Positions 8,991 through 17,848 of a stretch of 64,000 bases of DNA are shown here, piece by piece. Both the position numbers and the translations under genes were made by a program. Position 1 is the first letter of the stretch; every line of letters begins with the position of its first letter. The stretch is from Flavobacterium sp. N502536 (lineage in GTDB: Bacteria; Bacteroidota; Bacteroidia; Flavobacteriales; Flavobacteriaceae): the NCBI RefSeq assembly GCF_025947345.1, contig NZ_CP110011.1, forward strand, positions 2,046,001 through 2,110,000. Reading direction: 5' to 3'. The notes beneath the pieces are model-generated. The model ran no database searches, was not told the DNA's origin, and saw nothing but the letters and a program-made list of their open reading frames with translations.

Positions 8991-11198
8991 TTACAGATTG
9001 AAGTTAACTCCAAGTACAATATTTCGTCCGATATTCGGAATACCGTCTGTTTTTAGTCTGGATAGGTGCGCAATGTATTTTTTATCAAATAAATTGTTTC
9101 CGTTCAGGTTAACATCAAAAGCATGTTTGCCTAATTTTACTGTTCCTCCAAAACCTAAATTCACCAAAGTGTACCCTTTTGAAGCAGTCTCAAAACCACT
9201 TACTTTATCCTGACTAAAAGTCGAAGAAACGTTTAAAGAAGCATACCCTTCTTCAAACCAGTCTTTAATTTTGAACTCTGTTCTTAAAGTATTGTTCCAG
9301 TTGTTGGCAGGAATTAAAGGCAGGTAATCATTGTTTTGTTTTTTACCGGTAACGGTTTCAAAACTGGTTTCAAAATGCAACCAATCCAGTGGGTGCGGGT
9401 GAAAGTGCAATCCTGCTTCACCTCCGTATAATTTGGCATTGTTCTGAACATAAGCAAAAACATCATTCTCATCGCGTACCTCACCGGTTGGAGAAGTGTA
9501 GATATAGTTGTTTACGTGATTGTAAAATCCGTTGATGAAAAATTCAAAATGAGTGTTCTTGTATTCCAGGTTTAAATCTGTTTGAACGTTTTGTTCGGTT
9601 TTCAAATTGCCGTTTCCAATTTCGTAGCGGTTTGTTCCTTCATGAACTCCGTTTGATGTTAGCTCGGCTAAATTTGGAGCTCTGAATCCCGTAGCCACAT
9701 TCAATCGAAGCGTTAGCGGCTCGGCAAGCTTTGTTTTATATCCTAACGAAGCATTAAAGCTGTCAAATGATCGGTTTAAAGGCTGAAAATAACCTTCTTC
9801 GCCTTCAGTTCCGTGTGCTTCAGAAGTTACTTTTCGGTTGTCGAAACGCAGTCCGGCTTGTAAAACGTTGTTGTTCCATTCGTAATTTGCAGTTCCAAAA
9901 GCACCGAAATCATTGGTAGTTGCGTCCGGAATTAAATATTCTTCTCCTGAATTTTTATTGGTCTGGTGCATTCCCTGAACGCCAACAATAGTTTCGATTT
10001 TACCGAATTTCGGGAAATGATATTTGACATTGTAATTAAGAGTGTTCAGTTTCATGTGAAGAGAAGCGTTGTTGCTGTCTTCAAATTCGCTTCTGTCATT
10101 AGCGATATAGCCTAAATCAACATCCAGTTTTGAGTTTTGAAAGAAAATCACATTGTTCAAACTTAATAAATGATTGAAGATGCCTTGTCTTGGGAACATT
10201 GTATTTTTGCTTGACGATTGTTCTGCGATTCCTTCTTCCGGAATTCCAATGTCTAACTTGTTGTAATTGTATCGTAAAACACTTGAAAAACTAGAATTGC
10301 TGTACCCAACTCCGGTTTTAAAATCGGTTTCGTTATAGCGGGAATTGGTTACGCGGTCACCATCGGCAATTTTGTAATCAGAGTGCGTGTTGAAACTTCC
10401 TCTGGCTAAAAATTTCCAGTTGTCCGTTGAGGTTTTTAGTCCAATAGAAGAATTGCTTCCTTGTGTATTCGTAAAATATTTTTGACTGAAATTAGCTTTA
10501 AACGTATTGGCATCGGCAAATTTCTCCGGATTAAAATACAAGACACCACCTAAGGCATCAGAGCCATACAATAAAGAGGCAGGTCCTTTGATGACTTCAA
10601 CACTTTCTATTCCGGCATCATTAAGACCCAGTCCGTGTTCGTCACCAAATTGTTGATTTTCGATACGAACTCCCTGAGAATACACCAAAACGCGATTTCC
10701 GCTTAAACCTCTAATCACCGGTTTTCCAATCGAAGTTCCGGTAGAAATTTGAGAAACTCCGGGAATAGTCGCCAGACCTTCAATTAAAGTGGAAGTTCCT
10801 TTTTGCTGTAATGTTTTAATGCTTTCGTGTTCCACTTTCATTACGTTCTGCGATTGCAGTTTGTTGAAAGGTGTCGACACCACCACTTCATCCATTTCAA
10901 AAACAGATTCAGTAAGGGTAATGTCTAAGGTGTTTTCCTTTAGTAATTTAGCAATTGTTTTGCTTTGTGTTGTATAACCTATTATGGTAAAAGAAAGTCG
11001 GAAACTGCCGTTTGGGAGATTCTTAAATTCATATTTTCCGTTTTCATCTGTTGTAGTTCCTTTGTGTAGTTCAGCTGCATAAACAGATACGCCGGCTAAG
11101 GGTTTGTTTTGAAGATCGATTACAGTTCCCGATACCGAATTTTGGGCAGAAAGGATGCCCGTAAACCCTAAAATAAGGGCTAATATTAGTTTTTTCAT
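8991..11198 (-). CDS. TonB-dependent receptor, probably for a metal ion or metallophore
   Basis: 735 residues. The order is signal peptide (ending GILSAQ), a carboxypeptidase-regulatory-like domain (SVSGTVIDLQNKPLAGVSVYA...TTDENGKYEF), a plug (EVVVSTPFNKL, IRGLSGNRVLVYSQGVRIENQQ, VEVIKGPASLLYGSDALGGVL) and a 22-strand barrel ending NIGRNIVLGVNFNL. It imports a large or scarce ligand across the outer membrane using TonB energy. The GDEHGLG stretch after the RGLSGNRV plug motif resembles ZnuD-like zinc receptors, and the gene follows a His/Cys-rich small protein, so a metal role is inferred. The 158-base gap between them shows no -7 box, so co-transcription is likely. Confidence 0.9.
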   Translation of the reverse strand: MKKLILALILGFTGILSAQNSVSGTVIDLQNKPLAGVSVYAAELHKGTTTDENGKYEFKNLPNGSFRLSFTIIGYTTQSKTIAKLLKENTLDITLTESVFEMDEVVVSTPFNKLQSQNVMKVEHESIKTLQQKGTSTLIEGLATIPGVSQISTGTSIGKPVIRGLSGNRVLVYSQGVRIENQQFGDEHGLGLNDAGIESVEVIKGPASLLYGSDALGGVLYFNPEKFADANTFKANFSQKYFTNTQGSNSSIGLKTSTDNWKFLARGSFNTHSDYKIADGDRVTNSRYNETDFKTGVGYSNSSFSSVLRYNYNKLDIGIPEEGIAEQSSSKNTMFPRQGIFNHLLSLNNVIFFQNSKLDVDLGYIANDRSEFEDSNNASLHMKLNTLNYNVKYHFPKFGKIETIVGVQGMHQTNKNSGEEYLIPDATTNDFGAFGTANYEWNNNVLQAGLRFDNRKVTSEAHGTEGEEGYFQPLNRSFDSFNASLGYKTKLAEPLTLRLNVATGFRAPNLAELTSNGVHEGTNRYEIGNGNLKTEQNVQTDLNLEYKNTHFEFFINGFYNHVNNYIYTSPTGEVRDENDVFAYVQNNAKLYGGEAGLHFHPHPLDWLHFETSFETVTGKKQNNDYLPLIPANNWNNTLRTEFKIKDWFEEGYASLNVSSTFSQDKVSGFETASKGYTLVNLGFGGTVKLGKHAFDVNLNGNNLFDKKYIAHLSRLKTDGIPNIGRNIVLGVNFNL

Positions 11199-11356
11199 TT
11201 GAAAATGATGCTATAGTTAATTGAATTTGCCTCTCCATCAGAAACTAAAAGGAATGGTAAAACTTGCCGATCCTGAAAGTTTCGGGATGGGGAAATTCAC
11301 TAATTTTTTAGAATTAGATAAAAAGATTTAGAATTGATTTCGTGTATTTCGAAATT

Positions 11357-11710
11357 TTAGGAAACTATAGCTTGTGGAGGTCCGCGTAATAAATAGGCAC
11401 TTTCGGAAAATGAAAAGATTCTTTCGGAAAGCGTAAAGAAATAGGGAATTTCGTTATCGAAATGGTGAAACTGAAGCGCCATTTCTTCGGGAACAACATA
11501 ACTGCCAAAAGCAAAATGACAAACATAACATAAGTCATAATTATGGTGCTGATGCGTTATTTCGCCACTTGGATCATTGTAATCGTGGTGGCATTGTTTT
11601 TCTGAAAGCTGCTTTACAATATGCTCATAACTGTGTATGGACTGAAAGAATATTGAGAACAATACCATCAGGGCCAAAGAAACACTTAGTATGAGTTGTT
11701 TTCTTTTCAT
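11357..11710 (-). CDS. Small membrane-anchored His/Cys-rich protein, putative metal binding
   Basis: 117 residues from ATG 11710. The frame opens at a TTG (11719), but that TTG lies in a TACCTTTG -7 box (11717-11724). One N-terminal transmembrane or signal segment (LILSVSLALMVLFSIFFQS) is followed by a possible metal ligand cluster: QCHHDY, THQHHNYDLCYVCHF, then FHHFDN. The tail ends LLRGPP, which I associate with small proteins next to TonB receptors in this phylum. It precedes the TonB-dependent receptor gene and may deliver or sense the same metal. The family is not named with confidence. Given the promoter position, the mRNA may be leaderless or nearly so. Confidence 0.72.
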   Translation of the reverse strand: MKRKQLILSVSLALMVLFSIFFQSIHSYEHIVKQLSEKQCHHDYNDPSGEITHQHHNYDLCYVCHFAFGSYVVPEEMALQFHHFDNEIPYFFTLSERIFSFSESAYLLRGPPQAIVS

Positions 11711-11716
11711 CAAGGG

Positions 11717-11724
11717 CAAAGGTA
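11717..11724 (-). promoter_or_regulatory. -7 promoter box (TACCTTTG), possibly a leaderless transcript
   Basis: The minus-strand match to TAnnTTTG ends only 7 bases before the ATG at 11710, leaving almost no room for a leader. No -33 TTG is seen, so this is tentative. Confidence 0.4.
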
Positions 11725-11835
11725 TAAAAGAAAGGAGAAAAATAGATTTATTTTTTAGATTCTGTTAACGATTCATTGAAAAAAGTTTAGAAAAAGCATT
11801 TTTTCGGGATCGAAAAGCGAATAATGACATTCAAA

Positions 11836-11867
11836 TTGTATCCTGAACTAGCATTATATTATATTTG
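11836..11867 (+). promoter_or_regulatory. Promoter TTG-N21-TATATTTG
   Basis: TTG at 11836-11838 and TATATTTG at 11860-11867 form a near-consensus Bacteroidota promoter. It precedes the barrel protein gene starting at 11932. Confidence 0.65.
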
Positions 11868-11931
11868 TAATTGAAATAAAACTCTCCTAAAAAACGTTTA
11901 CTTGAAAAACTCTTTAAAACCAAAATACGAT

Positions 11932-12645
11932 ATGCGATTACTTTTTAGTTGTTTGTTTTTAGTATCGTTTTTTAATTCTTTTGCCCAAGAAGTTAAACCG
12001 GAGGTAAAGCCAGAAGTGAAGCCTGTGGTTAAAATCGATTCTTTGTATCGGGAAGATCAGTTTTATTTTTCGGTTACCTATAATCTTCTTACAAAGATTC
12101 CACAGGGACTTAAACAAAATAAATTTTCTGCCGGACTTTCTGCCGGTTTCCTGCGTGACATGCCAGTCAATAAAAGCAGAACCGTTGCCATTGCTACAGG
12201 TTTGGGGTTGAGTTATCAGAATTATAATCAAAACCTGACCATCGCTAAAGGGGCAGATGGAGCTTTGACCTATGAAGTAACCGATTATAATGATATTTCG
12301 TCCAACAGATACAAACAATATTCGGTTGATTTGCCAATAGAATTTCGCTGGAGAAATTCGACTTATGAAAGTACTAAATTCTGGAGAATCTATAGCGGAT
12401 TTAAAGTAAGCTATGTATTCTCTAACAAATCCATTTTAGATACCGGGGAAGAAACGTTTAAAATTTCGAACAATCCGGATATAAACAAATTGCAATACAG
12501 CGTATATCTGGCTGTAGGGTATAACACCTGGAACCTTTATCTCAATTATGGATTAAGTCCTTTGTTTAAAGATGTAACAACGGTTTCCGGACAAAATATT
12601 AACGTAAGAACGCTTAATGCCGGATTGATATTCTACATTTTATAA
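11932..12645 (+). CDS. PorT-like outer-membrane beta-barrel protein
   Basis: 237 residues from ATG 11932, chosen over an in-frame TTG at 11902 because it begins a clean signal peptide (MRLLFSCLFLVSFFNSFAQ). The mature N-terminus carries a short tandem VKPE repeat (EVKPEVKPEVKPVVK). The body has barrel strands (FYFSVTYNLL, FSAGLSAGFL, YSVYLAVGYNTWNLYLNYGLS) and ends NAGLIFYIL. The size and fold resemble the PorT/outer-membrane beta-barrel domain family, but I cannot say it is the type IX secretion component, which is usually found in other contexts. Its end overlaps the convergent next gene by 6 bases. Confidence 0.75.
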   Translation: MRLLFSCLFLVSFFNSFAQEVKPEVKPEVKPVVKIDSLYREDQFYFSVTYNLLTKIPQGLKQNKFSAGLSAGFLRDMPVNKSRTVAIATGLGLSYQNYNQNLTIAKGADGALTYEVTDYNDISSNRYKQYSVDLPIEFRWRNSTYESTKFWRIYSGFKVSYVFSNKSILDTGEETFKISNNPDINKLQYSVYLAVGYNTWNLYLNYGLSPLFKDVTTVSGQNINVRTLNAGLIFYIL

Positions 12646-13272
12646 CCACAAATACAAAAACAACAGCTGCGGTAAAATTCCAATAAAAGTTCCTATTACC
12701 AGTTCGTTAGGCGAGTGGGCTTCCATTTCTAAGCGTGAAGAAGCAACGATTCCCGTCATTAAAATCAGGAAAGCACTCCAGTAAGGGTTTTGCATCTGAA
12801 GATGTATGTTCAGCCCAATCACAAAAATGGTGAATCCGCTAATGGCCATCATGTGCAAACTTGCTTTTATTTTAAACAAGGAGCAAATCAAAGCCAAAAT
12901 AGTACTAAACAAAGCACCCAAAAAGAAGAAATGCAATTCAGGATATCGGGTAATGATAATACTTCTTTTGACCAGTAAAATGTATAAAAAACACTGTAAA
13001 ATTAAAGGAATTTTGCGTTGCGAGGTCTCGTGAACCATAACAGAATTTACATGTCCTGTCGAACGAAGCAAAAGATAGAACAGTATGGGCACCAGAATAG
13101 TGATGATCAGAATCTGAAACAACACATAATATTTTTCCTGAGTACTAAAGAGATCCTGCTTGCAAAAAAGATAAAACAGGGTAGCATACATCGATATGAA
13201 AATAGGATGTAAGATATAGGAGAATGTAGGCAGAATTCTTTTCAAAACGTTGTATTTAGTGGTGTTAAGCAA
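12640..13272 (-). CDS. PAP2-like membrane protein
   Basis: 210 residues with about six transmembrane segments. The pattern SSRLEMEAHSPNE matches the third PAP2 phosphatase motif (SR-x5-H-x3-D) with Glu for Asp, and KASLHMM resembles the central His motif. The first motif (K-x6-RP) is weak, so catalysis on lipid phosphates is uncertain. The protein sits in the inner membrane. It is convergent with the barrel gene, overlapping it by 6 bases. It could be a degenerate or divergent PAP2 member of unknown substrate. Confidence 0.7.
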   Translation of the reverse strand: MLNTTKYNVLKRILPTFSYILHPIFISMYATLFYLFCKQDLFSTQEKYYVLFQILIITILVPILFYLLLRSTGHVNSVMVHETSQRKIPLILQCFLYILLVKRSIIITRYPELHFFFLGALFSTILALICSLFKIKASLHMMAISGFTIFVIGLNIHLQMQNPYWSAFLILMTGIVASSRLEMEAHSPNELVIGTFIGILPQLLFLYLWL

Positions 13273-13618
13273 ATATAAACAAATAATGTTTTTTTGTCAC
13301 GAATTGCAAAAATTAGCACAAATTTTAACGTGCGTCCTATTTTTTAAATGCGACAGGCATTTGTTTCAGGCAGATCGATCTATTGAATAAGAAAAAATCT
13401 GCAAAACTCTTTTTTAATCTGTGGCCAAAGTAACCGCAAAGAATTAGCGAAAATTTGTGCAATTCGTAGCAAAAACACACAAAGAATTAGTACTAATTCG
13501 TGCCATTCGTGGCAAACTTTTTTTAGTAGGCTGTAACAAAAATCACCACAAATAATTAGTGAAAATTTGTGATTTTGCTGACAAACCTTTTTTTAAATTT
13601 GACAAAAAGAAAATCTTA
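13273..13618. repeat. Intergenic block of AATTAGTGxxAAATTTGTG / CTGTGGC repeats
   Basis: No gene is visible. Several imperfect direct copies of AAAGAATTAGCGAAAATTTGTGC and AATTCGTGCCATTCGTGGCAAAC-type sequence run up to about 13595, reaching into the alternative GTG start (13559) of the next gene, which is one reason to prefer ATG 13619. Confidence 0.65.
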
Positions 13619-16090
13619 ATGAGCATAAATATAAAAAGCCTGATTCCGGTTCTCGAAGCCGAATGGATGGGTCCAGATTCTGATGTTTTCGTTGATCACA
13701 TTTCGATCGACAGCCGTTCTTTACAAAACGGTTCTAAAACTTTGTTTATTGCCTTGTCAGGGGTTAATAATGATGCTCATTTGTATATAGAAGAACTTAT
13801 AGACAAAGGAGTTCAGAATTTTGTGGTACAGTATATTCCGGAGAATGTAAAAGGCAAAGCTAGTTTTTTGGTAGTCAAAAATACGTTGCAGGCTTTACAG
13901 GAATTTGCGGGTTATTATCGCAAGCTGTTTACCTTTCCTATTATCGGATTGACCGGAAGTAACGGTAAAACGATCGTAAAGGAATGGCTGAATTTCCTTT
14001 TGAGTCCCGACTATAATATTATCCGAAGCCCTAAAAGTTACAACTCTCAGGTGGGGGTTCCATTGTCAGTAATTGCCATTAATGAAAAACATAATCTGGG
14101 TATTTTCGAAGCCGGAATATCGACGGTTAATGAAATGGAGAAACTCGAAAGAATCATTAAACCCAATATTGGAGTTTTAACGAGCATTGGTTCGGCACAT
14201 GATGAGGGCTTTGAAAATCTGGAAGAAAAAATCGATCAAAAATTACTGCTGTTTAAGAATTCGGCCGTTATCATCTATCAGAACAATAAACTTGTAGATG
14301 CCTGTCTGGCGAAGTTAAATCAGGACTATGTTTTACCCGAAAGAGTACTTTTTTCATGGAGTTTTACCGAGGAATCTGCAGATGTTTTTGTGGTAAAACG
14401 GGTGAATGAAGACGAAACAACGAGTATTCAGGCCCGTTACGGGAATGAAATTTTCGATTTGGAAATTCCATTTAGTGATTCGGCCTCCATCGAAAATGCA
14501 ATCTCCTGTTTGTTGGTTATGCTTTACCTGAAGTACGATGCGGAAACCATTCAAAACCGATTTCAAAATTTGTATCCGGTACAAATGCGTCTTGAGGTTA
14601 AAAACGGAATCAACAATTGCAGTATTATCGACGACAGTTACAGTTCAGACTTTCAGTCGCTAAAAATTGCATTGGACTTTTTAGAAAGCCAGCAGAAAAA
14701 AAACGCTTCAAAAACGGTTATACTGTCGGATATTTTTCAAAGTGGATTTTCTAATGAAGAGCTGTACACAAAAGTAGCACAGTTAATTGCAGACAATAAA
14801 ATAAACCGCGTTATAGCCATCGGAGCAACCATTTCTTCCTTTGCGCCTAAATTTTCGAATTGTACCACTTTTCAGAATACAGCCGAATTTATTGCGCAAA
14901 TTGAAAGTCTGAACTTTGAAAATGAAACCATCTTAATCAAAGGAGCGAGATCGTTTCAGTTTGAAGAAATTGTGTCCTTGCTGGAAGAGAAAACCCATGA
15001 AACGATACTGGAGATTAACCTGAATTCGATTAGTCATAATCTCAATTATTATAAATCAAAATTAGCTTCCGGTGTGAAGCTAATGGTCATGGTCAAGGCC
15101 TTTGGTTATGGAAACGGAGGATTGGAAATTGGCAAATTGCTCGAACATCACAAGGTAGATTATTTGGGAGTGGCATTTGCCGATGAAGGGATTTCACTTA
15201 AAAACGGCGGAATAAAATTGCCAATCATGGTTCTGAATCCAGAATCGACCAGCTTTCCTTCGATCATACAATACCATTTAGAACCCGAAATTTATAGTGT
15301 TAAGGGACTAAAAGCCTTTTTGAAAATTGCAAGAGAAAAGAATTTAAAAGACTTTCCGATTCACATCAAACTGGATACCGGAATGCACCGTCTGGGTTTT
15401 GAAGAAGATACTTTAAACGAATTAATTGAAACCCTGAGAGGAAATTCGACCGTAAAAGTAAAAAGTGTGCTGTCGCATTTGGCCACCAGTGATGAGGAAA
15501 AACATTTTGATTTTGTGAGATCTCAGATTCGTTTGTTTGAGACCTTGTCGGTAAAATTAATTACAGCCTTAAATATTAACCCTATTCGTCATATTCTGAA
15601 CACTTCCGGGATAAGTAACTTTCCGGATGCACAATACAATATGGTGCGTTTGGGCATTGGTTTGTATGGTGTATCCAACGATCCGGCTGAGCAGAAGTAC
15701 CTCGAAAATGTGGGAACTTTAAAATCGATTATTTCTCAGGTGCGAACAATTCCGACAGGAGACAGCGTGGGTTACGGACGCCGTTTTATGGCACAGAAAG
15801 AAACCAAAGTCGCTACAATTCCTATTGGTTATGCAGACGGAATTTCGCGTTTATGGGGCAATCAGGTAGGTTATGTGATGATTAAGAATCAAAAAGCATT
15901 CATTTTAGGAAGCGTTTGTATGGACATGCTCATGGTAGATGTAAGCGAGATTGATTGTAAAGAAGGAGATTCAGTAATCATTTTTGGAGAAAATCCGACG
16001 GTTGTCGAAATGGCAACAGCCTTAAAAACAATACCCTACGAAATCATGACCAGCATCTCGCAACGTGTAAAAAGAGTGTTTTTTAGATAA
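13619..16090 (+). CDS. Bifunctional UDP-MurNAc-tripeptide:D-Ala-D-Ala ligase / alanine racemase
   Basis: 823 residues from ATG 13619. The upstream GTG at 13559 lies in intergenic repeat. Residues about 1-455 are MurF (Mur ligase with P-loop GSNGKT at 113-118 and SYNSQVGVPLSV), which adds D-Ala-D-Ala to the peptidoglycan precursor. Residues about 460-823 are a fold-type III PLP alanine racemase: the PLP lysine is K493 in MVKAFGYGNG (canonical VKADAYGHG), and VGYGRRF carries the catalytic Tyr; GYADGISRLWG and VCMDMLMVDVSE follow. Making D-Ala and using it are thus joined in one cytoplasmic polypeptide, a fusion known in Bacteroidota. Both halves look intact. Confidence 0.95.
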   Translation: MSINIKSLIPVLEAEWMGPDSDVFVDHISIDSRSLQNGSKTLFIALSGVNNDAHLYIEELIDKGVQNFVVQYIPENVKGKASFLVVKNTLQALQEFAGYYRKLFTFPIIGLTGSNGKTIVKEWLNFLLSPDYNIIRSPKSYNSQVGVPLSVIAINEKHNLGIFEAGISTVNEMEKLERIIKPNIGVLTSIGSAHDEGFENLEEKIDQKLLLFKNSAVIIYQNNKLVDACLAKLNQDYVLPERVLFSWSFTEESADVFVVKRVNEDETTSIQARYGNEIFDLEIPFSDSASIENAISCLLVMLYLKYDAETIQNRFQNLYPVQMRLEVKNGINNCSIIDDSYSSDFQSLKIALDFLESQQKKNASKTVILSDIFQSGFSNEELYTKVAQLIADNKINRVIAIGATISSFAPKFSNCTTFQNTAEFIAQIESLNFENETILIKGARSFQFEEIVSLLEEKTHETILEINLNSISHNLNYYKSKLASGVKLMVMVKAFGYGNGGLEIGKLLEHHKVDYLGVAFADEGISLKNGGIKLPIMVLNPESTSFPSIIQYHLEPEIYSVKGLKAFLKIAREKNLKDFPIHIKLDTGMHRLGFEEDTLNELIETLRGNSTVKVKSVLSHLATSDEEKHFDFVRSQIRLFETLSVKLITALNINPIRHILNTSGISNFPDAQYNMVRLGIGLYGVSNDPAEQKYLENVGTLKSIISQVRTIPTGDSVGYGRRFMAQKETKVATIPIGYADGISRLWGNQVGYVMIKNQKAFILGSVCMDMLMVDVSEIDCKEGDSVIIFGENPTVVEMATALKTIPYEIMTSISQRVKRVFFR

Positions 16091-16158
16091 TCTTAACAAA
16101 TTGTCAGGAAAATTATGTATTTTCGAGATCAATTAAGTATAAACTAAAATAATCGATT

Positions 16159-16572
16159 ATGGGATTTTTTGCAGATTTTAAAGCTTCTTTGCTAAAAGGT
16201 GATGTGCTTAGTTTAGCGACAGCTGTCGTTATTGGTGGTGCATTTGGAAAAATAGTGGGTTCTGCTGTAGACGATATTATTATGCCAGTTGTTGGTTTAC
16301 TTACAGGAGGAATTGATTTTACTCAAAAATTTGTTACACTGGATGGCAATGCGTATCCAAATTTGGCTGCTGCTAAAGCTGCCGGGGCTGCAGTAATTAC
16401 GTATGGAAATTTAGTTCAGGCGATAATTAATTTTGTAATTATATCGTTTTTTGTATTTGTTGTACTGAGAGCTGCTGAAAAAGCGAAGAAAAAAGAACCT
16501 GTGGTTGCGGCACCTGCCGGACCAACTCAAGAAGAGCTACTTACGCAAATTAGAGATTTGCTTAAAAAATAA
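16159..16572 (+). CDS. mscL: Large-conductance mechanosensitive channel MscL
   Basis: 137 residues, the usual MscL length. The N-terminal amphipathic helix ([15 protein letters not shown]) leads into TM1 with the pore pattern [30 protein letters not shown]2 is [20 protein letters not shown], followed by the charged C-terminal bundle ending TQIRDLLKK. It forms a homopentamer in the inner membrane and opens under hypo-osmotic tension. It is monocistronic, 68 bases after murF-alr and followed by its own terminator. Confidence 0.97.
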   Translation: MGFFADFKASLLKGDVLSLATAVVIGGAFGKIVGSAVDDIIMPVVGLLTGGIDFTQKFVTLDGNAYPNLAAAKAAGAAVITYGNLVQAIINFVIISFFVFVVLRAAEKAKKKEPVVAAPAGPTQEELLTQIRDLLKK

Positions 16573-16595
16573 TTCCGCTACACTAAGTCTAACTT

Positions 16596-16625
16596 AACCG
16601 TTCCTTAATTGGGGCGGTTTTTTTG
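16596..16625 (+). terminator. Rho-independent terminator after mscL
   Basis: Arms AACCGTTCC and GGGGCGGTT pair over 9 bp, with two G-U pairs, around TTAATT, followed by a T run. Confidence 0.8.
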
Positions 16626-16669
16626 TTTTTGTTTGTTTTGTAACATTTTGTTATTTTTTGTGAAGAGCG

Positions 16670-16699
16670 TTGTTTTGACTTTTATTATGTATACTTTTG
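16670..16699 (+). promoter_or_regulatory. Promoter TTG-N19-TACTTTTG of asd
   Basis: TTG at 16670-16672 and TACTTTTG at 16692-16699 match the Bacteroidota consensus in sequence and spacing, about 40 bases before the asd start. Confidence 0.7.
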
Positions 16700-16737
16700 C
16701 ATAACGAAATAGATTAATTCATACTAAAAATATAAAA

Positions 16738-17727
16738 ATGAGAATAGCCGTTGTAGGTGCCACTGGTATGGTTGGCGAAGTAATGCTTAGAGTTTTAGCA
16801 GAAAGAAATTTTCCTGTTACCGAGTTAATTCCTGTAGCTTCTGAGAAATCAGTAGGAAAAGAAATCGAATATAAAGGAACAAAATATAAAGTGGTAGGAT
16901 TGCAAACAGCAGTTGATATGAAAGCTGATATTGCGGTTTTTTCAGCCGGAGGGGAAACTTCACTGGAATGGGCACCAAAATTTGCTGCAGCCGGAACAAC
17001 TGTTATTGATAACTCATCGGCATGGAGAATGGACCCAACTAAGAAATTAGTAGTTCCGGAAATCAATGCTTCGACTTTAACCAAAGAAGATAAAATTATT
17101 GCAAACCCAAACTGTTCAACCATTCAAATGGTGTTGACATTGGCTCCATTGCACAGAAAATACAATATTAAAAGAATTATCGTTTCTACTTATCAGTCGA
17201 TCACCGGAACTGGAGTAAAAGCGGTAAGACAGTTGGAAAATGAGTACGCAGGAGTTCAGGGAGAATTGGCTTACAAATATCCAATTCACAGAAATGCTAT
17301 TCCACATTGCGACAGTTTTGAAGAAAACGGATACACTAAAGAAGAGATGAAATTGGTTCGCGAGACTCAAAAGATTCTTGGAGACAACACCATCAGAGTA
17401 ACGGCTACTGCAGTTCGTGTACCGGTTGTTGGCGGACATAGCGAGGCAGTAAATGTTGAGTTTACGAATGACTTCGATGTAAACGAAGTTCGTGAAATTC
17501 TGCACAATACTGATGGAGTAGTAGTACAGGATAATTTAGATACTTTTACCTATCCAATGCCATTGTATGCCGAAGGTAAAAATGATGTTTTTGTGGGTAG
17601 AATTCGTCGTGACGAAAGCCAGCCAAATACATTGAACCTATGGATTGTTGCCGATAACCTGAGAAAAGGAGCTGCAACCAACACCATTCAAATCGCTGAA
17701 TATTTAATTGCAGCCGGTTTGGTATAA
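16738..17727 (+). CDS. asd: Aspartate-semialdehyde dehydrogenase
   Basis: 329 residues, full length. It makes aspartate semialdehyde for lysine/DAP, threonine and methionine synthesis, using NADPH. The Rossmann start is MRIAVVGATGMVGEVMLRVL. The catalytic cysteine is C126 in NPNCSTIQMV, and RVPVVGGHSEAVNVEF carries the active-site His. It supplies DAP for the peptidoglycan made by the nearby murF-alr product, although a shared transcript is unlikely because asd has its own promoter and a terminator at 17758. Confidence 0.97.
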   Translation: MRIAVVGATGMVGEVMLRVLAERNFPVTELIPVASEKSVGKEIEYKGTKYKVVGLQTAVDMKADIAVFSAGGETSLEWAPKFAAAGTTVIDNSSAWRMDPTKKLVVPEINASTLTKEDKIIANPNCSTIQMVLTLAPLHRKYNIKRIIVSTYQSITGTGVKAVRQLENEYAGVQGELAYKYPIHRNAIPHCDSFEENGYTKEEMKLVRETQKILGDNTIRVTATAVRVPVVGGHSEAVNVEFTNDFDVNEVREILHNTDGVVVQDNLDTFTYPMPLYAEGKNDVFVGRIRRDESQPNTLNLWIVADNLRKGAATNTIQIAEYLIAAGLV

Positions 17728-17757
17728 ACAGAGATTAAATAAAATTGTTATAGAGAG

Positions 17758-17794
17758 AAAACCGTAATTGCAGCACTGCAGTTGCGGTTTTTTT
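17758..17794 (+). terminator. Rho-independent terminator after asd
   Basis: A 14-bp stem, AACCGTAATTGCAG / CTGCAGTTGCGGTT, with two G-U pairs and a short loop, then a run of T. Confidence 0.85.
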
Positions 17795-17848
17795 GATGCA
17801 TAAATTTCAATTAAAAACCATAAATTAGCTACTATAAATAGCAATGAT

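Noticed and set aside
12790..13212. Several overlapping + frames opposite the PAP2-like gene
   Set aside because: They are mutually overlapping, have no ribosome-site or domain support, and mirror the TM-rich gene on the other strand.
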